From assembly GCA_003141205.1 (NCBI GenBank), contig PLLD01000029.1, positions 1 to 45,702 of the forward strand: a DNA stretch of 45,702 nucleotides, written 5' to 3'. The notes under the pieces were generated by a model. The model had not been told where the DNA came from and ran no database searches. It saw only the letters and a program-made list of their open reading frames with translations. Source of the DNA: Gemmatimonadota bacterium (GTDB taxonomy: Bacteria; Gemmatimonadota; Gemmatimonadetes; Gemmatimonadales; Gemmatimonadaceae). Within the stretch, counting starts at the first letter, position 1. Each line of letters opens with the position of its first letter. The position numbers and the translations under genes are program-made. Positions 8,911 through 18,260 of this stretch are shown here, piece after piece.

Positions 8911-10553
8911 CGGACGCGGCTCTCGATTTGGACGACGTTGAGCTCCTGGACGTGCCCGGCGGGCGCGCGAATGGGCTGTACCATCTGCATCATCCCCTCC
9001 CCGACCTCCGCTTCGTGCACGTACGATTGGACCGAGCTCTCATCGCCCAGCGTCGTGAGCGATTTCCAGAACTTCGCGGTGCCGAACTGCACGGCCCCAC
9101 CCGCGAAACGGCGCGTGATCTGACCGTGCTTCACCTCGAAGAGCATCGCCGGAAAAAGCGTCCCGCTCGTCAGCTGCTGATCCGAAAAGGCGTCGCTCAC
9201 TCCGCGCATCAATAGCCCGTTCCCAAGCTCGCGCGTCAACGCATCGAGCGACGCTCCCGCCGCATCCGCGTGCACCAGGAGCGATGACGCGGTCCCGACC
9301 GGAGCCTTTGCCGCCATCCACGCGACCGCCGATCCGTGCGCGCGTATCGGCATGCCGCGCGACGTGTACCACGGGACGAGGGTCGCAGCCGAGCCGCGCG
9401 TGGCGAAATAATCCACGACAGCTCCATGCTGAATCACGGGGAACGCCTCCGTCGCCACCCCTTCATCGTCCCAGCGCGCGGCGCCGAGGTGCGGCGGCGT
9501 CCGGTCGGCCGACACGGTGAGCGCGGGCGAAAACATCGGGCGCCCAAGAATCGTCGCCGGGGGCGCCAGGAAGCTCGTCCCGCCGGTATCTGCGGTCAGC
9601 CCAAGAACGCGATCGAGCTCGAGCGCTGGAGCCAGCGTCGCGCCGAGTATGGCCCCAATCGACGCACCGTCAAGGACGGCGGGGTAGCGACCGACCTCGA
9701 CGCTCACGATCGGGTAGGCGAGCAGACGGGTCGTCTCTTCAGCGATGGCCTTGATCCGCTCCTGCAGCGCCGATCCCTGCGTGATCTCGAAGCCCGCGCT
9801 CTCGGGGGCGATCTCGGTCACCGGCAAATGCGCCGGCCGGCGGACGTTGGGCTCCGCATCGACCGTGACGCGCGGCCGGGCCTGAGCCAGCCGCTGCGTG
9901 ACGAGAGATCCCTCGGTCGATGCAAAGACGCGCGTCTCGGACTGCCAATAGAAGCTCGGTTGCGTCTCCGCCCCGAGTGCGCGGCTGGTCGCCTCCATGT
10001 ACGCGCCGAGCATGTACGCGTGCTCGTCCGGCGATACCGAGAAAGGATCGATCTTGACCGGTGTCACCCACTCCCCCGTGACGACCGGCGCCGCGACGAA
10101 CTCCGGCGCGGGACCGCTCACCTTGGCCAGATCGCGAGCGCGGCCGGCGGCCCGCCGCGTGGCGCCCGCCACCCCATCGACCGTCGGGTCAGCTCCCGAT
10201 GCGAACGCCCATCCCCCATCGACGCGGACGCGAACCCCGTACGAGTAATCGAACCCAAGGGAGCTGATGGGCGGTATGTCGGGCCGGTGATAGAAGTACA
10301 TCATGTCGAGCATCCGCCGGTTCGCGATGCGGATGTCGGCGTACGACGCACCCGCACCCCGCGCCGCATCCATCGCGGCGAGCGCCAGTTTGCGGAGCGT
10401 GTCCGCGTCGACGAGGTCCGGAAGGAGCTCGGCGACAGGCCGGGCCGACCGGGCGGGGAGCGCGCCGAGGACTCCGGGACGCAATCCGATCCCGACGCCG
10501 GCGAGGGCCACCGACGAACGGGCGAGAAAATCTCGCCGACTATACGCTGACAT
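8907..10553 (-). CDS. TldD-like protein with Tat signal, zinc motif missing
   Basis: A 548-residue TldD/PmbA-family protein. It starts with a twin-arginine signal, SRRDFLARSSVALAGVGIG, so export in folded form is likely. The TldD fold shows in RRMLDMMYFYH (N-domain), DDEGVATEAFPVIQHGAVVDYF (the 'DDEGxxxxxxxxIxxGxLxxY' strand) and GNGLLMRGVSDAF near the C-terminus. The catalytic HExxxH of TldD, normally a few residues after a 'VVLxxxxxGxLL' strand, should lie near residues 285-300. At that place the sequence reads AVLDGASIGAILGATLAPALE, with GATLAP where HExxxH belongs, and no HExxxH occurs elsewhere. It may be a non-catalytic paralogue or use other chemistry. It follows the thioredoxin-like gene by 43 bp and overlaps the TldE-like gene. 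Confidence 0.85.
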   Translation of the reverse strand: MSAYSRRDFLARSSVALAGVGIGLRPGVLGALPARSARPVAELLPDLVDADTLRKLALAAMDAARGAGASYADIRIANRRMLDMMYFYHRPDIPPISSLGFDYSYGVRVRVDGGWAFASGADPTVDGVAGATRRAAGRARDLAKVSGPAPEFVAAPVVTGEWVTPVKIDPFSVSPDEHAYMLGAYMEATSRALGAETQPSFYWQSETRVFASTEGSLVTQRLAQARPRVTVDAEPNVRRPAHLPVTEIAPESAGFEITQGSALQERIKAIAEETTRLLAYPIVSVEVGRYPAVLDGASIGAILGATLAPALELDRVLGLTADTGGTSFLAPPATILGRPMFSPALTVSADRTPPHLGAARWDDEGVATEAFPVIQHGAVVDYFATRGSAATLVPWYTSRGMPIRAHGSAVAWMAAKAPVGTASSLLVHADAAGASLDALTRELGNGLLMRGVSDAFSDQQLTSGTLFPAMLFEVKHGQITRRFAGGAVQFGTAKFWKSLTTLGDESSVQSYVHEAEVGEGMMQMVQPIRAPAGHVQELNVVQIESRVR

Positions 10554-10596
10554 GTGAACTCTGTGAACCCTTCAGGAGGAGAGACCCGCCAGCGAG

Positions 10597-12069
10597 CTAC
10601 CGGCCGGAGGACACGTCAGAAATCGATGGCGATGCCGACGTCGGAGCGGCCGACGCCTGGCGCTTCGCCTCCGCGACCAGATACTGCACGTCGGAGGTCA
10701 GCAGCTTCTCGACTTCCGCGTCGTATCCAATCGAGATGTGCCGCACGATCCCCTTCCCATCGACAACCACGAAGGTCGGCGTGGCATCGATCGGGAACGC
10801 CGTCGCGCTGGGATTATCGCGCGGCAACGCCCCATTTTCCTGCGTCTTCACCTTTTCGCCCGCCCAGAGCGCGATCGCAAAATCGTAGTGCTTGCGGTCG
10901 ACGTAGTAATGCGCGAGATGCTGCGCTTCCTCATCCGGCGAATACTCGGTCGTACCCCAGAAGCCATCGGTCTGCGTGACGTACCAGACTTCGACGTTGG
11001 TGGGATACGCCTTGTGGATCCGCTCCATTCCCGGAAGCGCCATACGGCAGGGGTGGCAATTGTACTCGCCGTACTCGAGCAGGCGAATCTTGCCATCCGC
11101 CAGCGTCTGTGTACGCGCACCGGGCGCCTCTTTCGATTCCGTGACTGGCGCCGACACGTTGTACCAATGGTTGGCGGTGATCGCCGGTGCCGGCTGACCC
11201 AGATGTGCCGTCAGCTGCACCGCCGATTTGGCCATGTAGGTGTAAAACCGACTCGTCCAGAAGTACCCCGAATCGCGCGCGATCTGCTCCGGGCTGGCGG
11301 CCGCCAGCGGCAGCATCGAGGCACCGATCGAGTCGATCCTGGCGCGGCCACCCGGCATCCCGGAGAGAACATCCGCGAGCATGGGGAGCGGATTGTTCAT
11401 AAAGACATCCTGGCGCTCCTCAAACGGGATCTCCGTCACCAACGCGATCGCCTTCGACAACTGCGTGACGACCTCCGGTCCATGCCCTGTCACGTAGTAG
11501 GCTTGGCCCAGCGCCATGCGTCCCAAGAACTTCCACATCGCGTCGACGGGCAGCGCGTCCAACTCCGCCATGTAGCGCACCGCCGTCTGGATCCGAGCCG
11601 CATCGTCCGGATGGGCGAACGCCCTCGTCGCGACGACCAGCGTATACGCCTTGTTAGACGCCGACAGTCCTTTTGTCCCCAGGCGCTCCGCGAATTGCCG
11701 CTTGGCGATCGAGTCCTTTCCTACCGCGACGTACAGCTTCCCCATCGGGTCGAGCTCGAGACCCTTGACGGGCGCGGTTTGCAGCGACTCGATCCACTTC
11801 CGCGTCTGCTCGCCGACCGCGGGACCGACAAAGTCGGGACGTATGAGCGTACGATAGTCCGCCATCGGTGCAAGGACATCGTCAACGTACAGGTCGAGCC
11901 CCCACCCATACTCGGCCGGCGTCGGCTGCCGTGTAGTCGCATCCGCGACCGTCTGCGCTTCCTGCGCCCGTCCCGGTGCCGGGAGCCCGGCCACGAGCGC
12001 CGCCCCGAGGAGAGTGCCGAAAACGATATGCCCGCACGAGCGCTGGCTGAACCGATTGGGTAACGACAT
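10597..12069 (-). CDS. Secreted thioredoxin-fold protein with CHPC motif
   Basis: A 490-residue protein with a signal peptide ending at about residue 36 (PGRAQEAQ). The first 280 residues form an alpha-helical region with no recognised domain. The C-terminal part, from about residue 325, is a thioredoxin fold: the active-site segment YNCHPCRMALPGMERIHK lies near residues 337-354, and the cis-Pro segment FPIDATPTFVVVDGKG near residues 435-450. CHPC differs from the usual WCGPC of TlpA proteins, and the preceding Trp is replaced. The protein should act in the periplasm as a disulfide or peroxide-type oxidoreductase. The gene lies 129 bp downstream of susD1; a second SusC/SusD module in this window is also followed by a thioredoxin-fold protein. 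The start has GAGGA about 9 bases upstream. Confidence 0.8.
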   Translation of the reverse strand: MSLPNRFSQRSCGHIVFGTLLGAALVAGLPAPGRAQEAQTVADATTRQPTPAEYGWGLDLYVDDVLAPMADYRTLIRPDFVGPAVGEQTRKWIESLQTAPVKGLELDPMGKLYVAVGKDSIAKRQFAERLGTKGLSASNKAYTLVVATRAFAHPDDAARIQTAVRYMAELDALPVDAMWKFLGRMALGQAYYVTGHGPEVVTQLSKAIALVTEIPFEERQDVFMNNPLPMLADVLSGMPGGRARIDSIGASMLPLAAASPEQIARDSGYFWTSRFYTYMAKSAVQLTAHLGQPAPAITANHWYNVSAPVTESKEAPGARTQTLADGKIRLLEYGEYNCHPCRMALPGMERIHKAYPTNVEVWYVTQTDGFWGTTEYSPDEEAQHLAHYYVDRKHYDFAIALWAGEKVKTQENGALPRDNPSATAFPIDATPTFVVVDGKGIVRHISIGYDAEVEKLLTSDVQYLVAEAKRQASAAPTSASPSISDVSSGR

Positions 12070-12198
12070 AAGCTCAATCCTCGCGAAACAGGAGCGCTAC
12101 GATCGCGCACGTATCAACTACGCCGACCTTTCTATAGAGACAGTTATCCGAGCAAAACCCACAAACAATACGCTGCCATGAGATCTCTCGTTGGCTGT

Positions 12199-13611
12199 CT
12201 ACGGCGTCGCCGTGGAGGTAAGGCAGCCCTTGTACTCCGGATTCGTAACTGTGATCTGGTTGGATATGAGCCCCGCCGGGGTCGGCAACGTAATGCTCAC
12301 ATCCGAGCCGTAACTGGCGTACCCTGCACCGACCAACGGGTGCGTGGCGTCGTATGGCCCGTTCGGATACACCGTCGCGGGGTCCCGTCCGTACTGCCGC
12401 AACAGACGGCGCATGTCGCCCAGCCGCACCCCGGTTCCGAACAGCCAGAAGGCGCGCTCGCGAAACAGGAAATCCACCTGCGCCGCCGCGGGAAGCGTCG
12501 TCGTCGAGTCAGCCAGAAGGGGTACCTCCGACATGGTCGGATCGAAGGTCACATGCGTGTCCGCATCATCGGTCCGCAAGGCGCTGAGGTCCGTCACCCA
12601 CGTGGGATCGCCCCGCTGCTGCGCCGCTTCGGCCTGAATGAGGCGCGCTTCCACGCCGGTCGAGAGAGCGATATCTGTCAAATCGTTCTCGAACTTCGTG
12701 TCGAGGATCCACTGGCCGCCGTCACCCGCCGTTAGCGAGCTATCGACCACGACGCGCGGATCGTTGGCCGAGGCGTAATTCAGCCCCGCTCCTCCTTCGT
12801 GATCTCCGACGTTGAACATCCGATAGAACGGTTGCCCCATCGCCGCCGCAATAAAGGTCCCGTTCGGGGGGAAAATATTTGCGGCCGCCACCAGCGAGAT
12901 ATTGTACACAAAACTCGTCGGTACGGTAGCCACGGCCGTATCCGCCGCTGCGTATTGGCCTCGGCCGAGGAGCGCCCTCCCTAACCCTACGCGCGCCAGC
13001 CCCAGAACCGTGGGGTCCCCATTCGCACTCGCGATGGCCGAGTCGAAGTGTGCCTCGGCGGTTGCCAGCATCGAATCGGTGGTGAGCGGGGTCCCGTAGG
13101 CGTACTGCCCCCCGGGGAGAGCGCGATCCAAAGGGGTACCGGCGCAGAAAGTCTCGCCCAACATCAACTCGGCGTATCCGGCGAGCGCGTACGCCTCGCC
13201 GACCATCTGCTGGCCGCTGGCCGGCTCGTATTGCGACAGGAGAGGAATCGCGAGCAAAAGACCGGAGTGGGCTTGCAGGATGTTCCCCCAACCCACGTCC
13301 GAGTACAGCTCGTTACTGCCGCCCGGGACCGCGGTGAATCTCGCATCATAACCCGCACCGAACGAAAACCCGCTCTGGGTATAGTCGTCCGACATCAACT
13401 CGCTCCACATCGTCGTGCCGTAAAAGATGGAGCCGTTCGCCAGGAACAGCTGCCCCTTCGCCCCCTTGAAGGCGGCTTCCGCGCCCGCCTGGCTTTTCAG
13501 CGTCGTACTCGACGTGACGCCAGACGGCGCCGGCACGCTCAATACATCGCTCGGCTTGCACCCGGCCACACCGAGGGCGGCGAGGATCAGCGTCCCACAT
13601 CGTATGCGCAT
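12199..13611 (-). CDS. SusD/RagB-family outer-membrane lipoprotein (module 1)
   Basis: A 470-residue lipoprotein. The signal peptide ends in the lipobox GVAGC, with Cys18 as the lipidated residue, followed by KPSDVLSVPAPSGVT. The SusD-like TPR-rich core is evident from YEPASGQQMVGEAYALAGYAELMLGE and the C-terminal block FLFRERAFWLFGTGVRLGDM RRLLRQYGRDP, a conserved SusD ending. SusD lipoproteins form the lid over the SusC transporter and bind nutrient on the cell surface. The start lies 3 bp after the susC1 stop, so the two are co-translated. The substrate (glycan or peptide) cannot be inferred from the sequence alone; no glycoside hydrolase or polysaccharide lyase is nearby, while TldD/E-type proteins are. 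Confidence 0.92.
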   Translation of the reverse strand: MRIRCGTLILAALGVAGCKPSDVLSVPAPSGVTSSTTLKSQAGAEAAFKGAKGQLFLANGSIFYGTTMWSELMSDDYTQSGFSFGAGYDARFTAVPGGSNELYSDVGWGNILQAHSGLLLAIPLLSQYEPASGQQMVGEAYALAGYAELMLGETFCAGTPLDRALPGGQYAYGTPLTTDSMLATAEAHFDSAIASANGDPTVLGLARVGLGRALLGRGQYAAADTAVATVPTSFVYNISLVAAANIFPPNGTFIAAAMGQPFYRMFNVGDHEGGAGLNYASANDPRVVVDSSLTAGDGGQWILDTKFENDLTDIALSTGVEARLIQAEAAQQRGDPTWVTDLSALRTDDADTHVTFDPTMSEVPLLADSTTTLPAAAQVDFLFRERAFWLFGTGVRLGDMRRLLRQYGRDPATVYPNGPYDATHPLVGAGYASYGSDVSITLPTPAGLISNQITVTNPEYKGCLTSTATP

Positions 13612-13614
13612 CGG

Positions 13615-16600
13615 CTAAAGCCCCAGGTTGAGCCGGACCACCCAGTACCGCGCCAACGGCACCGCGCCCTGATCCGTTCGTATGTCGTTGTTGACTGCGA
13701 ACCCGCCGGTGTTAGGAGTCGCTTGCACGTTGATTCCGAAGGCATTGCTCACTTCGGGGTCAGGTCCGGTATACCGTGTCCACAGCGCCAGGTTCCGAAC
13801 TGCGCCCGTAATGCTGAGGTTTTGCACGCGGAGTCTGTGTACGATCGAAAGCGGGAGCGCATACGTGAGCGCGACTTCCCGAACCCGAACGAAGGAGCCG
13901 TCCTCCGCATCCAGCGACTCGAATCCCCCTTGAGTGTTCGCGACGTCACGGGCCTGCAGGAAGAGCGGCGCCCGCGGATCGTTCTCCCCTTGGGAGTTAC
14001 CCACGAAGGAATTGCTGTTATACGCCGCCTCGGTGTTGGCGATCTTGTAGCCGCCGCGGTAATCGAGCAGCCCGCTGAGCGTCACCGCCCCACGGAAGAG
14101 ACCCAGGTGCGTCGAGACGGACGCTTCCCGCGTTGGGATCGTCGCACCCTGGAACGTTACGGAATCCGCCAGCGTTACCTCATTCTGCTCGATAATCCCG
14201 TCGTGGTTGGCATCCGCGTACGTCGCGTTCTTCGCCCAGATCCCGTACAGCGGGTATCCGACCGCCTGCCGGTACTGCAGGCCGATGAAGGCGTACGTCG
14301 TCTGCGCCGTCACCCCCGGCGCCAGCTTCACGAGCGTGTTGTGCGTTATGGATCCGTTGAGCGCGACGTCCCATGTGACCGACCGGTTTTGCACGATACC
14401 CACGTTCAAAGTGCCCTCGACCCCCGAGTTCCGCACCTCGCCGATGTTCTCCTGATATGTCAGGCCGGCGACGCCGCCGAAGCTCTCGCCAAGATTGAGA
14501 TTGACGAGCGCGTCGTTTGTCGTCTTGGAGTAGCCGGTGATCTCGAAGCTCACCCGGTTCCCCCATGCTCCGATGTCCGCGCCCCCTTCGAATTCGGTGG
14601 AGCTTTCCGGGCGAAGATTCGGATTTCCGATCCAGTTGACCTGTTCGGCGCTCCCTCCACCGGGAAGGGGAGATGCCACCGCGCTATACAGCTGCAACGC
14701 GGCCCCGTTGTCGGGTTGCACACCCGATTCGCCAAACGCGCCACGCAGACGCAGCGTCACCGGTCCCTTGTCGAGCGCCAGCCACGACACGCTCGCCTTG
14801 GGATAGGCCGCGGTGCTATATGCCCCGCCGAATCCGCTGCCCGCATCGATACGCAGGGCGCCCGTCAGGAACAGACGGTCTTCGAAGCTCAGCTGCTCCT
14901 CGCCGTACCCGCCCATCGTCGCTTGTCGTGTACCGATCTGGGCTACGATAGGATTCGTTGCGCCGTTCAAGGTCAGGTTCGTCGCTGTGATCCCGATCGC
15001 CTGCGCCGATTGCCCCGCCACTCGCGTATCCACGATCTGCAATCCGGCCGATGTCACGGAGCGGAGCGCACGGGTAAGACTGGCCGTCGCCGTCCCCCGT
15101 AAATCGACGGAGTACACGTCCGTGGTCAGATTCGTTACCGACAGCGCGGGGCTTTCGGAGACGTACAACGGATTCGCGAGCGGGTAGTCGATATTGGTGT
15201 TCCGCTGCGATCCATGGTCCAGTCCCACGGTGGCGTGTCCGACGAACCATCCGGTCGGACGCCAGTTGGCGGTGAGCCCCCCGGTGACACGATCGGTGTT
15301 CTGCATCCCGATCTCGCTCATTTCCGTGATCGGCGAGGAGGGCGGGCCGCCGCCGTTGCTGGGGGCGTCATACCCCCAGAAATGCGCGGGATCGTCCAGC
15401 CCGAGTCCGTTGAACACGCCGAAGAACAGCGAAGCTGCGTCCGGCGTCTGCTGATATGTCGACAGGTAACTCCCCGTCGCGGTGAGATCCGCGGTCCGTC
15501 CCAGCTGTATCGCCGTGTTGACCCGTACCGACCGCTGCTGCTCGCTGTTCGCATTGAGCGCCGCGGCCGGAAGTCCCAGGTTTGCGGTATCGTTCAGCTC
15601 CCTGAACACCGGCGGCATCTGGATGAAGCCGCGCTCGTTCGACAGTCCACCCGAGACGAAGTACCGCACCGCATCCGATCCGCCGCTCACGGACAGGTCG
15701 TATTTGCCCCGATTTCCCGTCCCGAAGATCGTTCGGGACGCGCTGTTGAGCGGGTTTTCTATTGAGACGCTGTCCACGACGCACCCGCCACTCGTCGCTA
15801 ACGCGCCCGCCGTATAGAAGAACTGGCCGGTCTGAAGCGCACAATCGATCGGAGTGTTGGTCCCATCCGTGGTGTGACCGAAGCTGTAATAGTTGTTCCT
15901 GAAGGTGGCGGGCATGTCGCTTTCCGTCTGCTCGGCTGACATCCTCCATTGGGGTCTCCCCGCCGTCCCATGCTTGGTCGTGATCACGATCACGCCGTTT
16001 GCGGCATCCGTGCCGTATTCGGTCGACGCGGCCGGTCCCTTGAGGATGTCGATCGTCGCGATGTCGTTGAAATCGATGTCGTTGAGGCGCGTGGGACTGG
16101 GATGCGTCCCCATGCCATTGGTGTTATTCGCGAACCCTCCGATGTACTGGCTGATATCGCCGCCCGCTGCGTTGTTCTGTCGCACACCGTCAACGATCAG
16201 GATCGGGTCGCTCTGCAGCACGAGGCTCGATATACCGCGGATCCGAATCGCCTCCCCGGCCCCCGTCATTCCGCTCGTCTCGAGCACGGTCACCCCCGGC
16301 GCCCGCGACGAGATGAGATCCGTGAGGCTCGTGATCGGTGCGGTGGGCGTGATCGAGTCGGCGTTGATCGTCGAGATGGTGTTCCCCACTTCGTACCGCC
16401 GCTGCTGCCCTACCGCTGTCGTCACGACCTCATCCAGCTTGGTCGGTGTCGCCACGATCGCGAAATCGAGCGTGCTCTTCTGATCCGCCGCGACCGTCAC
16501 GTCCTTCGTCAGCGATTGATACCCGACACGCCGGGCGGTCACGTGATAGGTACCAGGGGCAACCCCCGCGATCGTATATGCTCCCTCGCCATTCGTCAGC

Positions 16601-17115
16601 GCGCTGAGAGCCGAGCCCTCGACGCGGACAGAGACCTGGGAGAGGGAGCCCTTGAGCGTACCATCTATGATCCGCCCCGCGATCGACCCCGTACCCTGAT
16701 AGGCCGCCCCATACGCCCGATCAGGCACCGTCGGGCGCAGCGCGACACGCGTCCCGCCGGCCGCGACGACGGGCTCGACCAGCGTGCCCCGCAGCACAAC
16801 CCGAAACGCGTCGCCGACCGGCATCGACGCGGCGTCGAGCGACACGACGCTCTTGAGGGGCAGCTGGTTCGGGTCGTAGCTCAACGCGAGATGCGCCGCC
16901 GCCGCGATCGCGCCGAGCGCATCACCTAACCGCACGTTCACGAGATACAGCGTGATCGGCCGCTGCAGAACATCGCCCCCCGGGGAGCGGGTCTCCGGCC
17001 CCGACGGTGTGGGCAACGCGACCTGCACCACCTCCATCCCCTGCCCGGAGACGGCCGGCGGTCCCGCCACGCCGTACAGGGCCACGATCGCTGCCACGCC
17101 AATGCGGAGCCTCAT
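13615..17115 (-). CDS. SusC/RagA-family TonB-linked transporter with STN domain (module 1)
   Basis: An 1166-residue outer-membrane transporter. Domains in order: signal peptide (1-25); STN signalling domain (about 50-125, PITLYLVNVRLGDALGAI); carboxypeptidase-D regulatory-like beta-sandwich (about 140-225, GSIAGRIIDGTL to VGYQSL); TonB plug with LISSRAPGVTV, IRIRGISSLVL, DPILIVDGV and the SusC signature GTDAANGVIVITTKHG; then a 22-strand barrel ending in RYWVVRLNLGL. The STN domain is the part that contacts FecR in transducing receptors, and fecR lies 22 bp upstream, so this receptor should both import substrate and signal its presence. It is translationally close to susD1. It is paralogous to the partial SusC at the right end of the window. 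Confidence 0.95.
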   Translation of the reverse strand: MRLRIGVAAIVALYGVAGPPAVSGQGMEVVQVALPTPSGPETRSPGGDVLQRPITLYLVNVRLGDALGAIAAAAHLALSYDPNQLPLKSVVSLDAASMPVGDAFRVVLRGTLVEPVVAAGGTRVALRPTVPDRAYGAAYQGTGSIAGRIIDGTLKGSLSQVSVRVEGSALSALTNGEGAYTIAGVAPGTYHVTARRVGYQSLTKDVTVAADQKSTLDFAIVATPTKLDEVVTTAVGQQRRYEVGNTISTINADSITPTAPITSLTDLISSRAPGVTVLETSGMTGAGEAIRIRGISSLVLQSDPILIVDGVRQNNAAGGDISQYIGGFANNTNGMGTHPSPTRLNDIDFNDIATIDILKGPAASTEYGTDAANGVIVITTKHGTAGRPQWRMSAEQTESDMPATFRNNYYSFGHTTDGTNTPIDCALQTGQFFYTAGALATSGGCVVDSVSIENPLNSASRTIFGTGNRGKYDLSVSGGSDAVRYFVSGGLSNERGFIQMPPVFRELNDTANLGLPAAALNANSEQQRSVRVNTAIQLGRTADLTATGSYLSTYQQTPDAASLFFGVFNGLGLDDPAHFWGYDAPSNGGGPPSSPITEMSEIGMQNTDRVTGGLTANWRPTGWFVGHATVGLDHGSQRNTNIDYPLANPLYVSESPALSVTNLTTDVYSVDLRGTATASLTRALRSVTSAGLQIVDTRVAGQSAQAIGITATNLTLNGATNPIVAQIGTRQATMGGYGEEQLSFEDRLFLTGALRIDAGSGFGGAYSTAAYPKASVSWLALDKGPVTLRLRGAFGESGVQPDNGAALQLYSAVASPLPGGGSAEQVNWIGNPNLRPESSTEFEGGADIGAWGNRVSFEITGYSKTTNDALVNLNLGESFGGVAGLTYQENIGEVRNSGVEGTLNVGIVQNRSVTWDVALNGSITHNTLVKLAPGVTAQTTYAFIGLQYRQAVGYPLYGIWAKNATYADANHDGIIEQNEVTLADSVTFQGATIPTREASVSTHLGLFRGAVTLSGLLDYRGGYKIANTEAAYNSNSFVGNSQGENDPRAPLFLQARDVANTQGGFESLDAEDGSFVRVREVALTYALPLSIVHRLRVQNLSITGAVRNLALWTRYTGPDPEVSNAFGINVQATPNTGGFAVNNDIRTDQGAVPLARYWVVRLNLGL

Positions 17116-17137
17116 ACGCTGCTGCTCTCCATGGTGA

Positions 17138-18193
17138 TCATTCGTGCGCCTGCCGGAGGGTCCGGGCAGTGAATTGGGCGTCTGTACCCGGCCGTGCCGC
17201 CGAGTGCGCCCGCCGCCGGATCGTCACCATCCGGCCGACGCGCTTGTATTCGGCGCCGATCGAGAGAGTGACCGCATCCAGGATGTTGTCGACCGGCTCG
17301 TCCCCGAACGTCGCGGTCAACGCTTCCCCGTCGAGCGCCGAGTCAGCCACCGTGATCTGGATGTCGAAGGCGCGCTCGAGCGCCGAGACCACGTGCGGCA
17401 GCGGCGCCTTGTCGAAGGCGAGGCCACCCTGCAGCCACACGAGAGCGCCCGCCACATCGGCGGCGGTTTGCACGACGATCCGCCCGCTGCGATCGACGAC
17501 CGCCGCCGTTGCCGCCGCGAGCACCGGCGCCGTCCCCATGCGCCGTCCGAGCGGAGCGATGGCAACCCGTCCTTCCGCCACCGTAACGCGCATGGCCGAG
17601 TCGTCCCCGAACGCACGCACGTCGAAGACGGTCCCGACATCGCGCGCGATCCCCCACGCCGTGCGCACCGTGAACGGGCGTCGCGCATCATGGGCGACGG
17701 CGAAGTACGCCTCCCCATCCAGCGTGACCGCACGATGGTGCGCGCCCGCGCCGCCCGCCGCGACGGTGAGCCGACTCCCCGGCGCCAGCGTGATGCTGGA
17801 ACCGTCGCCGAGCGACAAGGCGAGCCGGTGCCCCCGCGGCGCGACGTAATCCCGCGTCGAGAACGCGACCGGCGGAGCGCTCAACCGGCGCATGAAGAGC
17901 GAGATCCCGACGCCAACGACGAGAGTGGCCGCGATGGCCGCGATACGATAGCCGGCAGCCGCAGGGCGCCGCCGCGCGCGCAAGCGCACGAGCAGCGTAT
18001 CCGTATTGACCGCGCTCCGCCGCTCGCCGCCGAGTGCCTGCTGCGCGGTATCGAGGCGGGCCAGCAGGGCGGCACCCTCCGGATCCTCCGCCAGCCACGC
18101 CCGCACATCGGCCTCTTCCGCCGCCGTTCCCCGCCCCGCCAACACCCGGCGGAGCGCCTTTCGCATACGTACGAGATCCCGCATACCCCTCAT
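17138..18193 (-). CDS. FecR-family anti-sigma factor
   Basis: A 351-residue inner-membrane regulator. The cytoplasmic N-domain (1-85) has RAWLAEDPEGAALLARLD, a single membrane helix follows (about 86-105, IAAIAATLVVGVGISLFM), then a periplasmic FecR beta-domain with LALSLGDGSSITLAPGSRL and GEAYFAVAHDARRPFTV, and a C-terminal STN-like segment (about 265-335) that contacts the receptor. The family relays ligand binding at a TonB receptor to an ECF sigma factor. The gene lies between the sigma factor (67 bp) and the SusC receptor (22 bp), the standard FecI-FecR-receptor order. A second ATG three codons downstream, at 18184, is preceded by AGGGG and is an alternative start. Confidence 0.93.
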   Translation of the reverse strand: MRGMRDLVRMRKALRRVLAGRGTAAEEADVRAWLAEDPEGAALLARLDTAQQALGGERRSAVNTDTLLVRLRARRRPAAAGYRIAAIAATLVVGVGISLFMRRLSAPPVAFSTRDYVAPRGHRLALSLGDGSSITLAPGSRLTVAAGGAGAHHRAVTLDGEAYFAVAHDARRPFTVRTAWGIARDVGTVFDVRAFGDDSAMRVTVAEGRVAIAPLGRRMGTAPVLAAATAAVVDRSGRIVVQTAADVAGALVWLQGGLAFDKAPLPHVVSALERAFDIQITVADSALDGEALTATFGDEPVDNILDAVTLSIGAEYKRVGRMVTIRRRAHSAARPGTDAQFTARTLRQAHE

Positions 18194-18260
18194 GACACAG
18201 GGTATGTGCGATCACACATCATGCAATGAAGGGACGGGCGGCCGTCCCGGGAGAACGCGG

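Noticed and set aside
8970-9010. HEAEVGE in the TldD-like protein as a zinc site
   Set aside because: It is near the C-terminus, has the wrong spacing and no third His, and does not lie at the position of the TldD HExxxH helix.
10574-10580. AGGAGGA on the plus strand as a ribosome binding site
   Set aside because: No start codon opens a credible plus-strand gene downstream; the region is between two minus-strand genes.
13048-15102. 684-codon plus-strand open frame opposite susD1/susC1
   Set aside because: Length comes from codon bias of the SusC/SusD genes on the other strand; the product has no fold-like hydrophobic pattern.
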